A stretch of DNA of 64,000 bases from Nocardioides sp. S5 (GTDB lineage Bacteria > Actinomycetota > Actinomycetes > Propionibacteriales > Nocardioidaceae): assembly GCF_017310035.1 (NCBI RefSeq), contig NZ_CP022296.1, forward strand, positions 2,108,001 through 2,172,000, read 5' to 3'. A program made the position numbers and the translations under genes. Of this stretch, positions 8,652-17,924 are shown piece by piece (position 1 is the first letter of the stretch; each line of letters starts with the position of its first letter). Below the pieces are notes generated by a model that saw only the letters and a list, made by a program, of their open reading frames with translations, was not told where the DNA came from and ran no database searches.

Positions 8652-11273
8652 ATGGCGACCCGTACGTCTTCCCCGCCGGGGTCGCGGAGCTCGAGCACGT
8701 CTGGAACCAAGCGCACCACCAAGGGTTCGAGCACCCGATCACGGAGTACCAGCAAGCGCCCCTCCTCTTCGTCCGCGAAGGGGCGGAGCCGCTCGAGCGC
8801 GTCCTCGCGCCGACCCGCATCGCGTCCTGCGCCCCGCGCCGTACGCAACGGGCCGGGGCCGGTCTCACGCTCGTTCGGTGCGATCGGCCGTGGTGTCGCC
8901 GCCGCGTGGCTGGGCCTGGCCCACGCCCTCGGAGCGGTCGCCCGCTCGATCGGGCAGTCCGCGCGCGACCTCGACCCCGAGCACCGCCGCGACGGAGTGG
9001 GCCTGTTCCTCTTCGGCCTCGCGACGGTCGCGGCCGCCGCCGTGTGGTGGCAGCTGCCCGGGGGAGTGATGGACTTCGCCCGCTCGGTGACCGCCGGCGC
9101 GGTCGGCAAGGTCGGCTGGTTCGTGCCGCTGTTCCTCGTCTGGGCCGGGTGGCGCACGCTGCGCGACCCCGAGCGCAACGGCCCCGCCGGCCGACAGGTG
9201 ATCGGCTGGTCGGCCTTCGCGCTGGGCCTGCTCGGCATCGTGCACATCGCCAACGGCAACCCGCAGCCGGTGCTCGGCGACGCCTCGAACCTCCAGGAGG
9301 CGGGCGGCGCAGTCGGCTACGTCACCTCGAGCCTGCTGCTCGACCTCATGCAGACGCCGTACGTCGTGGTGCCGCTGCTGGTGCTGCTGGCCACCTTCGG
9401 CATCCTGATCATCACCGCCACGCCGGTCTACCAGGTCCCGGCGCGCCTCGCCGCGCTGCGCGACCAGGCGCTGGGCCGCACCCACGCCGAGCCCGAGGCC
9501 GAGGAGCCCACCAAGCCGGTGCGCACCCGCCGCCGCTCCGCGCTCGACGACGAGGTCGACCCCGAGATGGGTGACCCGGCCTACGACAGCCCGGTGCTGT
9601 CGGACCGTGAGCTGAAGAAGCGTCGGAAGAAGAAGCCCGAGGCGGCCGAGGAGCCGTTCGAGGACTACGGCATCGACCTGTTCGCCGACGCGCCCACCGA
9701 GGTCAGCCCGGCCGTGCCGGACGCCCCGTCGGCGCCCGAGGCGCTCGAGCCGCCGCCGCACACCCCGCTCCCGGCACGGGTGGAGCAGCTGGCGCTGTCC
9801 GGCGACATCACCTACTCCCTGCCCGGCAACGAGGTGCTCAAGCCCGGATCGGTCCACAAGGCCAGGTCCAAGGCCAGCGACGCGGTCGTCGAGCGGCTGA
9901 TGCAGGTGATGGACGAGTTCGGCATCGACGCCACCGTCACCGGCTACACCCGCGGTCCGACCGTCACCCGCTACGAGGTCGAGCTCGGGCCCGCGGTGAA
10001 GGTGGAGAAGGTCACCGCGCTGTCGAAGAACATCGCCTACGCCGTCGCGTCGGCCGACGTGCGGATCCTCAGCCCGATCCCCGGCAAGTCGGCGATCGGC
10101 ATCGAGATCCCCAACGTCGACAAGGAGATCGTCTCCCTGGGCGACGTGCTCCGCTCGTCGACCGCGCGCAACGACCACCACCCGATGGTGGCCGGGCTCG
10201 GCAAGGACGTCGAGGGCGGCTTCGTGGTCGCCAACATGGCGAAGATGCCCCACCTGCTCGTGGCCGGCGCCACGGGCTCGGGAAAGTCGTCGTTCATCAA
10301 CTCGCTCATCACCTCGGTCCTGATGCGCTCCACGCCCGACGAGGTGCGGATGATCATGGTCGACCCGAAGCGGGTGGAGCTCAACGCCTACGAGGGCGTG
10401 CCGCACCTGATCACGCCGATCATCACGAACCCGAAGAAGGCCGCCGAGGCGCTGGCGTGGGTCGTGCGCGAGATGGACATGCGCTACGACGACCTGGCCA
10501 ACTTCGGCTTCCGCCACATCGACGACTTCAACAAGGCCGTGCGGGCAGGGAAGGTCGAGGTGCCTGCGGGCAGCGAGCGCGTCCTCGCGCCGTACCCCTA
10601 CCTCCTGGTCATCGTCGACGAGCTCGCCGACCTGATGATGGTCTCGCCGCGCGACGTCGAGGACTCGGTCGTGCGCATCACCCAGCTCGCGCGTGCCGCC
10701 GGCATCCACCTGGTGCTCGCCACGCAGCGGCCCTCGGTGGACGTCGTCACCGGCCTCATCAAGGCCAACGTGCCCTCACGACTGGCGTTCGCGACCAGCT
10801 CGCTGGGCGACAGCCGCGTCATCCTCGACCAGCCGGGCGCGGAGAAGCTCGTCGGCCAGGGAGACGGACTGTTCCTGCCGATGGGTGCCTCCAAGCCGGT
10901 GCGCGTCCAGGGGTCCTGGGTCACCGAGGCCGAGATCCACCAGGTCGTCAAGCACTGCAAGGACCAGCTCGAGCCGACCTACGTCGAGGACGTGACGGCC
11001 CCGAAGGAGTCCAAGCGCGAGCTCGACGACGACATCGGCGACGACATGGAACTGGTGGTGCAGGCCATCGAGCTCGTCGTCTCCACGCAGTTCGGCTCGA
11101 CGTCGATGCTGCAGCGCAAGCTGCGCGTCGGCTTCGCCAAGGCCGGGCGCCTGATGGACATCATGGAGAGCCGTGGCGTGGTCGGCCCCAGCGAGGGATC
11201 CAAGGCCCGCGACGTGCTGGTCAAGCCGGACGAGATCGACGCAGTGATCGCCACTCTGGAGGGGGGAGCCTGA
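8652..11273 (+). CDS. ftsK: FtsK/SpoIIIE-family DNA translocase
   Basis: FtsK pumps chromosomal DNA through the closing division septum and helps resolve the terminus region. The N-terminus is Ser/Arg-rich and cytoplasmic; four membrane helices follow at about residues 100-250, then a charged linker. The motor domain shows Walker A GATGSGKSS near residue 540, Walker B YLLVIVDELADLMM near 650, and LARAAGIHLVLATQRPS just after. The C-terminal winged-helix gamma domain (about 800-870, including LQRKLRVGFAKAGRLMDIME) recognises KOPS-type sequences. At 873 residues it matches actinobacterial homologues. The next gene starts within its stop codon (TGATG). Confidence 0.97.
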   Translation: MATRTSSPPGSRSSSTSGTKRTTKGSSTRSRSTSKRPSSSSAKGRSRSSASSRRPASRPAPRAVRNGPGPVSRSFGAIGRGVAAAWLGLAHALGAVARSIGQSARDLDPEHRRDGVGLFLFGLATVAAAAVWWQLPGGVMDFARSVTAGAVGKVGWFVPLFLVWAGWRTLRDPERNGPAGRQVIGWSAFALGLLGIVHIANGNPQPVLGDASNLQEAGGAVGYVTSSLLLDLMQTPYVVVPLLVLLATFGILIITATPVYQVPARLAALRDQALGRTHAEPEAEEPTKPVRTRRRSALDDEVDPEMGDPAYDSPVLSDRELKKRRKKKPEAAEEPFEDYGIDLFADAPTEVSPAVPDAPSAPEALEPPPHTPLPARVEQLALSGDITYSLPGNEVLKPGSVHKARSKASDAVVERLMQVMDEFGIDATVTGYTRGPTVTRYEVELGPAVKVEKVTALSKNIAYAVASADVRILSPIPGKSAIGIEIPNVDKEIVSLGDVLRSSTARNDHHPMVAGLGKDVEGGFVVANMAKMPHLLVAGATGSGKSSFINSLITSVLMRSTPDEVRMIMVDPKRVELNAYEGVPHLITPIITNPKKAAEALAWVVREMDMRYDDLANFGFRHIDDFNKAVRAGKVEVPAGSERVLAPYPYLLVIVDELADLMMVSPRDVEDSVVRITQLARAAGIHLVLATQRPSVDVVTGLIKANVPSRLAFATSSLGDSRVILDQPGAEKLVGQGDGLFLPMGASKPVRVQGSWVTEAEIHQVVKHCKDQLEPTYVEDVTAPKESKRELDDDIGDDMELVVQAIELVVSTQFGSTSMLQRKLRVGFAKAGRLMDIMESRGVVGPSEGSKARDVLVKPDEIDAVIATLEGGA

Positions 11274-12928
11274 TGGGCGCCGCAATGCACGAGACCGAGG
11301 TCCACGCCGACGGGACGGGGCAGGGGAGCGGGCACGGCGACGTGCTCAGCGTCGCGCCCGACGTCGTGGAGGTACGCCGCCACGCGGGCGTCGCCGCCGG
11401 GGTCGGGCTGACCGCCTCCGCCGTCGCCATCGCCTACCTCGGCCGCGCCGCCGAGAGCGGCTCCGCGCTGGACTGGGCGTTCGTGGTCGCGATGGGCCTG
11501 CTCGGTGCCTACTGGCTCGTCGGGCTCGTCGACTCGCGCACCCCGCTGCTCGTCGCCGACGCGCAGGGGATCCGGATCCGCCTCGGGCGCACCTGGCGGG
11601 GGCTGCCGTGGACCGCGGTGCACCACGTCGAGCACACGCCGCGCCGCGACCTGCTGCACGACGGCCGCCTCGTCGTGGTGCCGCACAACCTCGAGCTGAT
11701 CGAGGCCGAGCTCACCGGTGCCGGCAAGCGCCACACCAGCTTCTCGCGCCTGCTGCACGGCGCCCCCTTCGCGGTGCCCCTGGGGCTCTCGACGCGTGTC
11801 GTCGGTGCCGGCGACGACCTGTCCGAGGCACTGGTCCGCGTCGCACGTGATGCCGGGCAGGTCGTCGTGCTGGACGACGTCGCTGATGACGTCGCTGGTG
11901 ACGACGTCGACGTTGCCGACGAGGACTCGCCGGTCGACGAGGCCCCCGTCGTGGAGGAGCCCGCCGATGAGCTGGTCGCCAGCCCGACGCCGGCGGCCCT
12001 GCGCGAGACGGGGGCCGGACGACGCTCGGAGGTCCGCCGCGACATCGACGACAGCGAGGTCGACGAGCTCGAGGGCCGTGAGCTGCGTCGTCCCGGGCGA
12101 GTCAGCCTCGTCGAGGAGACCCAGTCGTGGGGCGACCGCGTGCGCGCCATCGCCCACCCGGGCGAGCCGGTCGAGCCGCTGGTGCTCGACGACTTCGAGG
12201 TCGAGCCCGCCGAGGACCCGGTGATCGGCCCCGAGCTGACCGCCGCCCGCACCCGCCTGGGCCTGACGGTCGACCAGCTGGCCGACCGCACCCGCATCCG
12301 CCCGCACGTGATCGAGGCCGTCGAGGTCGACGACTTCGAGCCCTGCGGTGGTGACTTCTACGCCCGGGGGCACCTGCGCACCCTCGCCCGTGTGCTCGGC
12401 ATCGACGTGGCGCCGCTGCTGGCGTCGTACGACGAGCGCTACGCCCACGCCCCGATCAACCCGCGCCGCGTCTTCGAGGCCGAGCTCGCCACCGGCGTGA
12501 ACGGCTCGATCCGCGGCACGCGCGGTGGCCCGAACTGGTCGGTTCTCGTGGCCGTGGTCATGGCCTTCGTGCTGGCCTGGTCGATCGCCCGCCTCGTGAT
12601 GGACACGCCGCCCGAGCTGCGCGGCAACAACCCGGTGCTCAACGGGTCCGGAGGACCGCAGGGAGCCGGCAACGCGCCGCTCGCCGAGCCCGTCGCGGTC
12701 GTGGTGAGCGCCCCGGGCGGTGGCGCCCGCATCGTCGTGCGCGACGGAGCCGGCGAAGAGGTGTTCGGGGGGGCGCTCGCGGCCGGTCAGAGCCGTGAGA
12801 TGAAGGCGTCCCCGCCGGTGCGGGTGATGTCGACCGACGGTGCCGTCACGGTGTCGATCGCCGGCGCCGAGGCGCGTGCGATCGGCGAGGCCGGCGTGTC
12901 CGGCCAGGGCACGTTCGTCGCTCCCTGA
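11273..12928 (+). CDS. RodZ-like HTH membrane protein with N-terminal PH-like/two-helix region
   Basis: This 551-residue protein combines two parts. The N-terminal part has two helices (about residues 40-85) and a beta-rich segment TPLLVADAQGIRIRLGR that resembles a bacterial PH domain. A long acidic linker follows. The C-terminal part looks like RodZ: an HTH_25 domain at about 318-390 (TAARTRLGLTVDQLADRTRI), one membrane helix at about 422-442, and a DUF4115-like domain. RodZ proteins link cytoskeletal elements to the cell-wall machinery; a HTH gene directly after ftsK is usual in actinomycetes. The ATG overlaps the ftsK stop by one base, so the pair is probably coupled. A role in cell shape or division is inference. 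Confidence 0.8.
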   Translation: MGAAMHETEVHADGTGQGSGHGDVLSVAPDVVEVRRHAGVAAGVGLTASAVAIAYLGRAAESGSALDWAFVVAMGLLGAYWLVGLVDSRTPLLVADAQGIRIRLGRTWRGLPWTAVHHVEHTPRRDLLHDGRLVVVPHNLELIEAELTGAGKRHTSFSRLLHGAPFAVPLGLSTRVVGAGDDLSEALVRVARDAGQVVVLDDVADDVAGDDVDVADEDSPVDEAPVVEEPADELVASPTPAALRETGAGRRSEVRRDIDDSEVDELEGRELRRPGRVSLVEETQSWGDRVRAIAHPGEPVEPLVLDDFEVEPAEDPVIGPELTAARTRLGLTVDQLADRTRIRPHVIEAVEVDDFEPCGGDFYARGHLRTLARVLGIDVAPLLASYDERYAHAPINPRRVFEAELATGVNGSIRGTRGGPNWSVLVAVVMAFVLAWSIARLVMDTPPELRGNNPVLNGSGGPQGAGNAPLAEPVAVVVSAPGGGARIVVRDGAGEEVFGGALAAGQSREMKASPPVRVMSTDGAVTVSIAGAEARAIGEAGVSGQGTFVAP

Positions 12929-12943
12929 CCGAGGCGCGCCACG

Positions 12944-13654
12944 TCAGGCCAGGGCGTGCTCGACCAGGAAGGCCTCGCCGCAGGCGGGGCACGCGCCCTC
13001 ACCGAGGGCGTGGCGGAGTCGGTGGACGACCGTGGGGTGGTCGCCGGCGTGGCCGATCAAGCGGGCGCCCAGGCTGCCCTCCGACGGATCCGCAGGGCGT
13101 ACGGCAGTGGTCGGCACCGATGCGTCGGTGTCGTCGCGCACGTGCGGGTCGACGCCGCTCAGGTCCGCGACGAGGAACGCGCCGCAGCGCGGGCACGTGA
13201 GAGGGAGCGCTCCGTCCGCCAGACCCTCCAAGTGGCGCTGCCAGACGCCCAGGTCCTCGAACGCCACAAGTGCCTGGAGGGCGTGGATCAGCTCGGTATC
13301 CGTCGAGGCGTGCGGGAGGTTGCGCTCTGCCAGCTCGCACAGCCGGCGGATCGCCCCGGCGTGCTGGTGGCGTACGACGTCCGGTGCGACCGGCCCGTCG
13401 GTCGAGGCGATGATCGCCGACGCGAGGTCGAGCGCCGCGACGTAGCCGGCCGGGCCCTGTCGCTCCGCGATCGCGGCGAGGTGGGAGAGCCCGGCGTGGC
13501 TCGCCGGATAGACGGTGCCCTGGTGGCACAGCCGGCTCCACAGCTCGTCCCACGCGCTGCCGGGCTCCGTGCCCGAGCGCTCGGCGGCGGCGAGGAGGTC
13601 GGGCACGTCCCCGGCCGGCCCGTAGGCGTGCTCGAGGACGCCCCAGTCGGTCAT
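12944..13654 (-). CDS. hypothetical protein with zinc-ribbon-like Cys pairs
   Basis: A 236-residue soluble protein of unknown function that starts MTDWGVLEHAYGPA. The middle is helical and rich in Ala, Leu and His, and resembles HEAT-like or tetratricopeptide-like helical packing only loosely. Two CxxC pairs, TCPRCG near residue 153 and ACPACG near 223, are spaced about 70 residues apart and could form one zinc site. It is convergent with the HTH protein gene and head to head with the small Imm33-like gene, with start codons about 56 bases apart. Related proteins are found in actinomycetes with no known role. Confidence 0.75.
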   Translation of the reverse strand: MTDWGVLEHAYGPAGDVPDLLAAAERSGTEPGSAWDELWSRLCHQGTVYPASHAGLSHLAAIAERQGPAGYVAALDLASAIIASTDGPVAPDVVRHQHAGAIRRLCELAERNLPHASTDTELIHALQALVAFEDLGVWQRHLEGLADGALPLTCPRCGAFLVADLSGVDPHVRDDTDASVPTTAVRPADPSEGSLGARLIGHAGDHPTVVHRLRHALGEGACPACGEAFLVEHALA

Positions 13655-13710
13655 GCTGGGATCAAAGCAGAGTGCTGGTGCTCGGCGAGGGCTCGTGGCA
13701 CGGTGTCGGG

Positions 13711-14004
13711 ATGGGGAGTGTCGGAGGTGTGCTCGGGGCGTCGCGTGCGGTGATCGAGGCAGAGGTCTGGGAGTGGCCGCTCCATGGTCTGCGGCATCCG
13801 CCGGAGGGTGACACCACCGGTTGGTACGTCTGGACGGGAGAGCTGCGGCAGGACGCAGACTTCTTCCAGCCCTGGCACGTGGCTCATGCACTGGAGCGTT
13901 GTCCTGAGCTGGGCAAGCTGCTCGGGCGCCCGCCGGGGTCGCGCTTCGTCTATGCGCCCGGCCACGTCGACGTCTGGCAGGACGACTCGTTGCTGGACGT
14001 CTGA
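13711..14004 (+). CDS. small Imm33/DUF2185-like protein
   Basis: About 97 residues. The segment TGWYVWTGELRQDADFFQPW, followed by LGRPPGSRFVYAPGHVDVWQD, resembles the Imm33/DUF2185 immunity-protein fold, in which a Trp-rich strand, a DFF-P motif and a terminal VW-D motif recur. Members protect against contact-dependent or polymorphic toxins. No toxin gene lies next to it, so this would be an orphan immunity gene or a domain used for something else. I chose ATG 13711; the frame also allows a start at 13672, 39 bases upstream. The family call is from memory of the pattern. Confidence 0.6.
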   Translation: MGSVGGVLGASRAVIEAEVWEWPLHGLRHPPEGDTTGWYVWTGELRQDADFFQPWHVAHALERCPELGKLLGRPPGSRFVYAPGHVDVWQDDSLLDV

Positions 14005-14040
14005 GCTGCCTCCGCGCCCCGGGCTGCGGCGCGGCCGCGG

Positions 14041-14601
14041 TCAGGAGGGCCCGTGCAACAGGCCCAACGCGTCCGCGTGCCGCAGGACGTCGGCGTGGAT
14101 GGGGTCGTCTCCCGCATCGAGGTAGTCCGCCGCCCGCGGCGCCGGCAAGGTCAGCACCTCGACCACGGTCTCGCCGTCCGAGGGATTGGCCGGCGGGCCC
14201 GCGACCCGCACCCGCGCGACGGCGTAGGCCCAGTAGCAACGGGGATGGGGAAGGTGCGGGCGATAGGGGCGGTCGCGCTCGCTGTCGGCCCGGTGCGCGG
14301 AGAACTGGACCACCGGTCCTACCAGGACGGCGCCCGCCTCTTCGAGCAGCTCCCGCCGTGCGAGTCCGCCGAGGGACTCGCCCGGCTCCCGGGTGCCACC
14401 CGGCAGGAAGCGCCAGCCCTCGGCGCTCCGGCACACCACGACCTCGTTCCGCTCGGTCACGGCCACGACGTGCAGGCGCGCGACGAGGTCGTCGGGCGCG
14501 ACTGCGCTGGAGTACGCGATCCTCGCGTCGGCGTAGCGCACGTACCTTTCCTCGAACAGTCGAGGAAAACGGCTTGGCCAGTCGGCTGACGTGAGGTCCA
14601 C
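14041..14601 (-). CDS. NUDIX hydrolase
   Basis: A 186-residue NUDIX-fold pyrophosphohydrolase. The Nudix box is complete: GTREPGESLGGLARRELLEE followed by AG matches Gx5Ex7REUxEExGU, with the magnesium-binding Glu residues present. An N-terminal extension of about 50 residues precedes the beta strand LHVVAVTERNEVVVC. Such enzymes cleave nucleoside diphosphates linked to other moieties; the substrate cannot be told from the sequence. The start is a GTG with only a weak ribosome-binding site. It stands alone between the Imm33-like gene and the HNH nuclease gene. Confidence 0.9.
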   Translation of the reverse strand: MDLTSADWPSRFPRLFEERYVRYADARIAYSSAVAPDDLVARLHVVAVTERNEVVVCRSAEGWRFLPGGTREPGESLGGLARRELLEEAGAVLVGPVVQFSAHRADSERDRPYRPHLPHPRCYWAYAVARVRVAGPPANPSDGETVVEVLTLPAPRAADYLDAGDDPIHADVLRHADALGLLHGPS

Positions 14602-14724
14602 CTGGCTCAGAATGTCAGTGCGCGCTTCGTGCGGGTCGCATCGCCGGGCCGCTCCGCAGCCGTGACGTTGGTCGGACGTGCCTTCGGCCCCGCCATCGCG
14701 TGGGTGGCGGGGTGTGGGGCGGGG

Positions 14725-16161
14725 TCATCTTCGAGGTGACGGGATCCGGGGTGGGCCGGGGTCGGGTGGGTCAAGTGCGGTGGTGCCGGTGCGGTCTCTT
14801 CGGTAGCGGTGCCCGTGCGGGCTCGTCCACTCGAAGACCCCGGGCGCGACCATGTCGTGGTGCCAGGCGGTGTGGGTCTTGAGGCGGTGGTGGAAGCGGC
14901 ACAAGGCACCGAGGTTCTCGGTCCAGGTCGGGCCGGGTTGGGGTCTGCCTTCCGCGTCGGCGTGATGGTCGTACTCGGTGACGTGGTCGACGTCGCAACC
15001 CCGCGCGGGGCGGGTGCACCACGGGAAGAGGCACACGCGGTCGCGGAGAACCACGTGCTCCCGGATCCGGTCCGGTATCTCGTAACCGGGCGAGTACTTC
15101 TCCTGGTTGAGGTCGATGACGGGCTTGACCGTGATCTTGGTGCGGGAGTCGCCGCACCAGGACCTGAGCTGGTCGAGCAGCAGCAGTCGCTGGCCCTCCT
15201 CGAGCCGGCCCGTCGCCCCGAAGACCGTGGCGTCGCCGGCCATGGTGGCGTCGAAGTGGGCGTGGAGGACGACCTCGCGTGCCGCGGGGAGGTCTGGTCT
15301 CGATACGCCGGCTCGTTCCTCACCGGCTACTCGACCACCAGCAGAACCGTGCAGGTCGAGTGCGGTCTGCGTGCGGGCGAGGTCGCCGAGCGCCTTGGCC
15401 CTGCGGGCGTCGAGGGACTCGTGCGAGCCGAGGGCCGTCTGGGTCGCGGCGCCGTGGGCGAGTGCTTGTTGGAGGTCGAGTCCGTCGGCGAGGTCGATCT
15501 CGGCCTCGAGCCGGACGGTGCCGGCGAAGTGCACGTCCTGGTCGTGGATGGTGACGTGGCGCGGGTCGACGTGGAGGTACCCGTCCTCGGGGTCCCGCGC
15601 CGGGTCCGCCGCGGCGAGGTCGAACCTCTTGATGGTCTCGGCCACGAGGCGGTCGAGCTGCGCGGGTCCGATCCGACCGGCGACGGCGGCGACCTGGGTG
15701 TCGACGAACCGTGCCGCCTCCACGGTGAGCGCGGGAGTCGCGTGGATGGTCGCCTCGGCGACCGCCCGCGCTCGCCACGCAGGGACGCGTCCGGCGTGGA
15801 CCTGCGCCCACAACCGCGGCAGGCGGTGGCGGAGCTCGAGGGCGTGGCCGATGAGCTTCTTCGCCGACACCGATGTGATGCCCAGCACGGTGCCGAGCTC
15901 GGCGACGCAGAACTCCGCGACCAGCGGCGTACCAGGGCCCGCGATCGGTTCCTCGTGCTCACACCCTGCGACGGCGAAGGTCGCGGCGTAGTGGATGGAC
16001 TCGGGCGGGTGGAGGTCGGCCCAGCGGGCAGCGAGATCCAGGACGTCTGCGGCGGCCTGGTCCTCGGCGGTCTTGCGGGAGCGGATCGAGGCGAGCAGGG
16101 CTGCGGGGCCGAGGGCGACGTCTGCCCCGGCCTCCGGTTCCGCTTCCAGTTCCTCGATCAT
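14725..16161 (-). CDS. DUF222 / HNH endonuclease-domain protein (13E12-like), carrying an in-frame REP-like repeat
   Basis: A 478-residue member of the DUF222-HNH family that is found in many copies in actinomycete genomes. DUF222 covers most of the N-terminal 270 residues. The HNH domain lies near residues 385-430: CDVDHVTEYDHHADAEG, then TENLGALCRFHHRLKTH, with the metal-binding His/Asn/His pattern and two Cys-x-x-Cys-like positions. Between the domains, codons for GGRVAGEERAGVSRP are formed by an interspersed palindromic repeat (15296-15340) that has not broken the frame. The function is unknown; in some actinomycetes these genes behave as mobile or repeat-associated. Its 5' end faces rimO across another repeat cluster. 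Confidence 0.9.
   Translation of the reverse strand: MIEELEAEPEAGADVALGPAALLASIRSRKTAEDQAAADVLDLAARWADLHPPESIHYAATFAVAGCEHEEPIAGPGTPLVAEFCVAELGTVLGITSVSAKKLIGHALELRHRLPRLWAQVHAGRVPAWRARAVAEATIHATPALTVEAARFVDTQVAAVAGRIGPAQLDRLVAETIKRFDLAAADPARDPEDGYLHVDPRHVTIHDQDVHFAGTVRLEAEIDLADGLDLQQALAHGAATQTALGSHESLDARRAKALGDLARTQTALDLHGSAGGRVAGEERAGVSRPDLPAAREVVLHAHFDATMAGDATVFGATGRLEEGQRLLLLDQLRSWCGDSRTKITVKPVIDLNQEKYSPGYEIPDRIREHVVLRDRVCLFPWCTRPARGCDVDHVTEYDHHADAEGRPQPGPTWTENLGALCRFHHRLKTHTAWHHDMVAPGVFEWTSPHGHRYRRDRTGTTALDPPDPGPPRIPSPRR
15296..15340. repeat. REP-like interspersed repeat inside the HNH gene
   Basis: The 45-base sequence begins GGTCTCGATACGCC, has GCTCGTTCCTC in the middle and ends GGCTACTCGACCACC. 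It is a diverged copy of the repeat at 16222-16270 and lies within the DUF222-HNH coding frame. Confidence 0.75.
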
Positions 16162-16221
16162 GCATTCGATTCTAGACGAGAGGTCTGACAGCGGCCTCGA
16201 GCCGGCGGCGTCTTGTGGAGG

Positions 16222-16270
16222 GGTCTCGATGCGCCTCGCTCGTTCCTCGCTCGGCTGCTCGACCGCCGAG
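16222..16270. repeat. REP-like interspersed repeat, intergenic copy
   Basis: It begins GGTCTCGATGCGCC, contains GCTCGTTCCTCGCTCGGC and ends CTGCTCGACCGCCG. It matches the copy at 15296-15340 and has the imperfect palindrome (CGAGCGAGG/CCTCGCTCG-type core) I recall from Nocardioides and related genomes. It sits between the HNH gene and rimO. Confidence 0.75.
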
Positions 16271-16302
16271 GTGAGGGCCTCCGCCCGGCGAGGGAGAGCA
16301 AT

Positions 16303-16350
16303 GGTTTCGCGGCCCGCTGCGCTCGCACCTCAACGGCGACGAGCGAGGGA
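16303..16350. repeat. second type of REP-like repeat
   Basis: GGTTTCGCGGCCCGCTGCG - CTCGCACCTCAACGGCGACG resembles the second common actinomycete interspersed repeat (GGTTTCGAG...GCTGCGCTC...CCTCAACC pattern). It ends GAGCGAGGGA and forms a pair with the repeat at 16222. Confidence 0.55.
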
Positions 16351-16424
16351 TCGGCCGGGTGAGTCGGCTCACCGCGCCGGGAGTGCGGCTCCGCGCGCAG
16401 GGAACCGGCATACTCACGGGTGCG

Positions 16425-17924
16425 ATGACGACCACCGAGCACGAGCCCCAGGCCGAGACCCCGACCCCGCTGAACGTCGCCGTGGTGACCCTCGGCTGTG
16501 CCCGCAACGAGGTCGACTCCGAGGAGCTGGCCGGACGGCTGGAGGCCGGCGGCTTCATCCTCGTCGACGACGCGGAGGACGCCGACACCGTGGTGGTCAA
16601 CACCTGCGGCTTCGTCGAGGCGGCCAAGAAGGACTCCGTCGACACGCTTCTCGAGGCGGCGGACCTGAAGGTCGAGCACGGTGGGCGAGCCCAGGCGGTC
16701 GTCGCGGTGGGCTGCCTCGCAGAGCGCTACGGCAAGGACCTCGCCGAGTCGCTGCCGGAGGCCGACGCGGTCCTCGGTTTCGACGACTACCCCGACATCG
16801 CGGCCAAGCTGCGCGCGATCGTCGGCGGCGAGGTGCACCACCCGCACACGCCGTCGGACCGCCGCCGGCTGCTGCCGATCACGCCGACCGAGCGCGACGC
16901 CTCCACCATCTCGGTGCCGGGTCACCAGGTCGAGGTCGCGGACGTGACCGACATCGGCGCCGGCGCGCCCGCCACGGGACCCCGCGCCGTACGCCGTCGC
17001 CTGGACGCCGGCCCGATGGCTCCTCTCAAGCTGGCGAGCGGCTGCGACCGCCGCTGCTCCTTCTGCGCCATCCCGAGCTTCCGAGGCTCCTTCGTCAGCC
17101 GGCGCCCGAGCGACGTGCTCCAGGAGGGCCAGTGGCTCGCCACGCAGGGCGTCAAGGAGCTCTTCCTCGTCAGCGAGAACTCCACGTCCTACGGCAAGGA
17201 CCTCGGTGACCTGCGCCTGCTCGAGACCCTGCTTCCGGAGCTGTCCGGCATAGACGGCATCGAGCGCGTACGCGTCTCCTACCTCCAGCCCGCCGAGACC
17301 CGCCCGGGCCTGATCGAGGCCATCGCGGACACCCCGGGCGTCGTGCCCTACTTCGACCTGTCCTTCCAGCACGCCAGCGCCACGGTGCTGCGCCGGATGC
17401 GCCGTTTCGGTGACCCCGAGTCGTTCCTGGGCCTGCTCGAGCAGATCCGCGGCCTCGCACCGCTCGCCGGTGTGCGGTCCAACGTGATCGTCGGCTTCCC
17501 CGGCGAGACCGAGGACGACCTGCAGACGCTGTGCGACTTCCTCGAGGCCGCACGCATGGACGTCACCGGCGTCTTCGGCTACTCCGACGAGGACGGCACC
17601 GAAGCCGCCGCGTTCGGCGACGACATCAAGCTCGACGACGACGAGATCCGCGCGCGCACCGAGCACGTCACCGCGCTGGTCGAGGAGCTCAACGCCCAGC
17701 GCGCCGAGGAGCGCGTGGGGGAGGAGGTCGTCGTGCTCGTCGAGCACGTCGACCCCGACGACGGCGCCGTCGAGGGCCGGGCCGCGCACCAGGGCCCCGA
17801 GGTCGACGGCACGACGCTGCTGACCGGCGCCGAGGGCCCGAGGGCCGGCGACCTGCTGACGGCCACCGTCACCGGGACCGACGGCGTCGACCTGATCGCG
17901 CGAGTGGACGGAGCCTCCCGATGA
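16425..17924 (+). CDS. rimO: ribosomal protein S12 methylthiotransferase
   Basis: RimO is a radical-SAM enzyme that adds a methylthio group to the conserved Asp of ribosomal protein S12. The 499-residue protein has the N-terminal UPF0004 domain with three Cys residues ([38 protein letters not shown]) for the auxiliary 4Fe-4S cluster. The radical-SAM motif CDRRCSFC (CxxxCxxC) lies near residue 207, and a TRAM-like domain forms the C-terminus from about 430. The ATG at 16425 is chosen because the conserved domain begins about 17 residues later; the frame is open 66 bases upstream. Its stop overlaps the pgsA start by four bases (ATGA). Confidence 0.95.
   Translation: MTTTEHEPQAETPTPLNVAVVTLGCARNEVDSEELAGRLEAGGFILVDDAEDADTVVVNTCGFVEAAKKDSVDTLLEAADLKVEHGGRAQAVVAVGCLAERYGKDLAESLPEADAVLGFDDYPDIAAKLRAIVGGEVHHPHTPSDRRRLLPITPTERDASTISVPGHQVEVADVTDIGAGAPATGPRAVRRRLDAGPMAPLKLASGCDRRCSFCAIPSFRGSFVSRRPSDVLQEGQWLATQGVKELFLVSENSTSYGKDLGDLRLLETLLPELSGIDGIERVRVSYLQPAETRPGLIEAIADTPGVVPYFDLSFQHASATVLRRMRRFGDPESFLGLLEQIRGLAPLAGVRSNVIVGFPGETEDDLQTLCDFLEAARMDVTGVFGYSDEDGTEAAAFGDDIKLDDDEIRARTEHVTALVEELNAQRAEERVGEEVVVLVEHVDPDDGAVEGRAAHQGPEVDGTTLLTGAEGPRAGDLLTATVTGTDGVDLIARVDGASR

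Noticed and set aside
5006..9259. Longer version of the secreted protease starting near 9259
   Set aside because: The extra part overlaps ftsK, has no conservation and would bury the signal peptide; a GTG with GGAGG at 8443 explains the gene.
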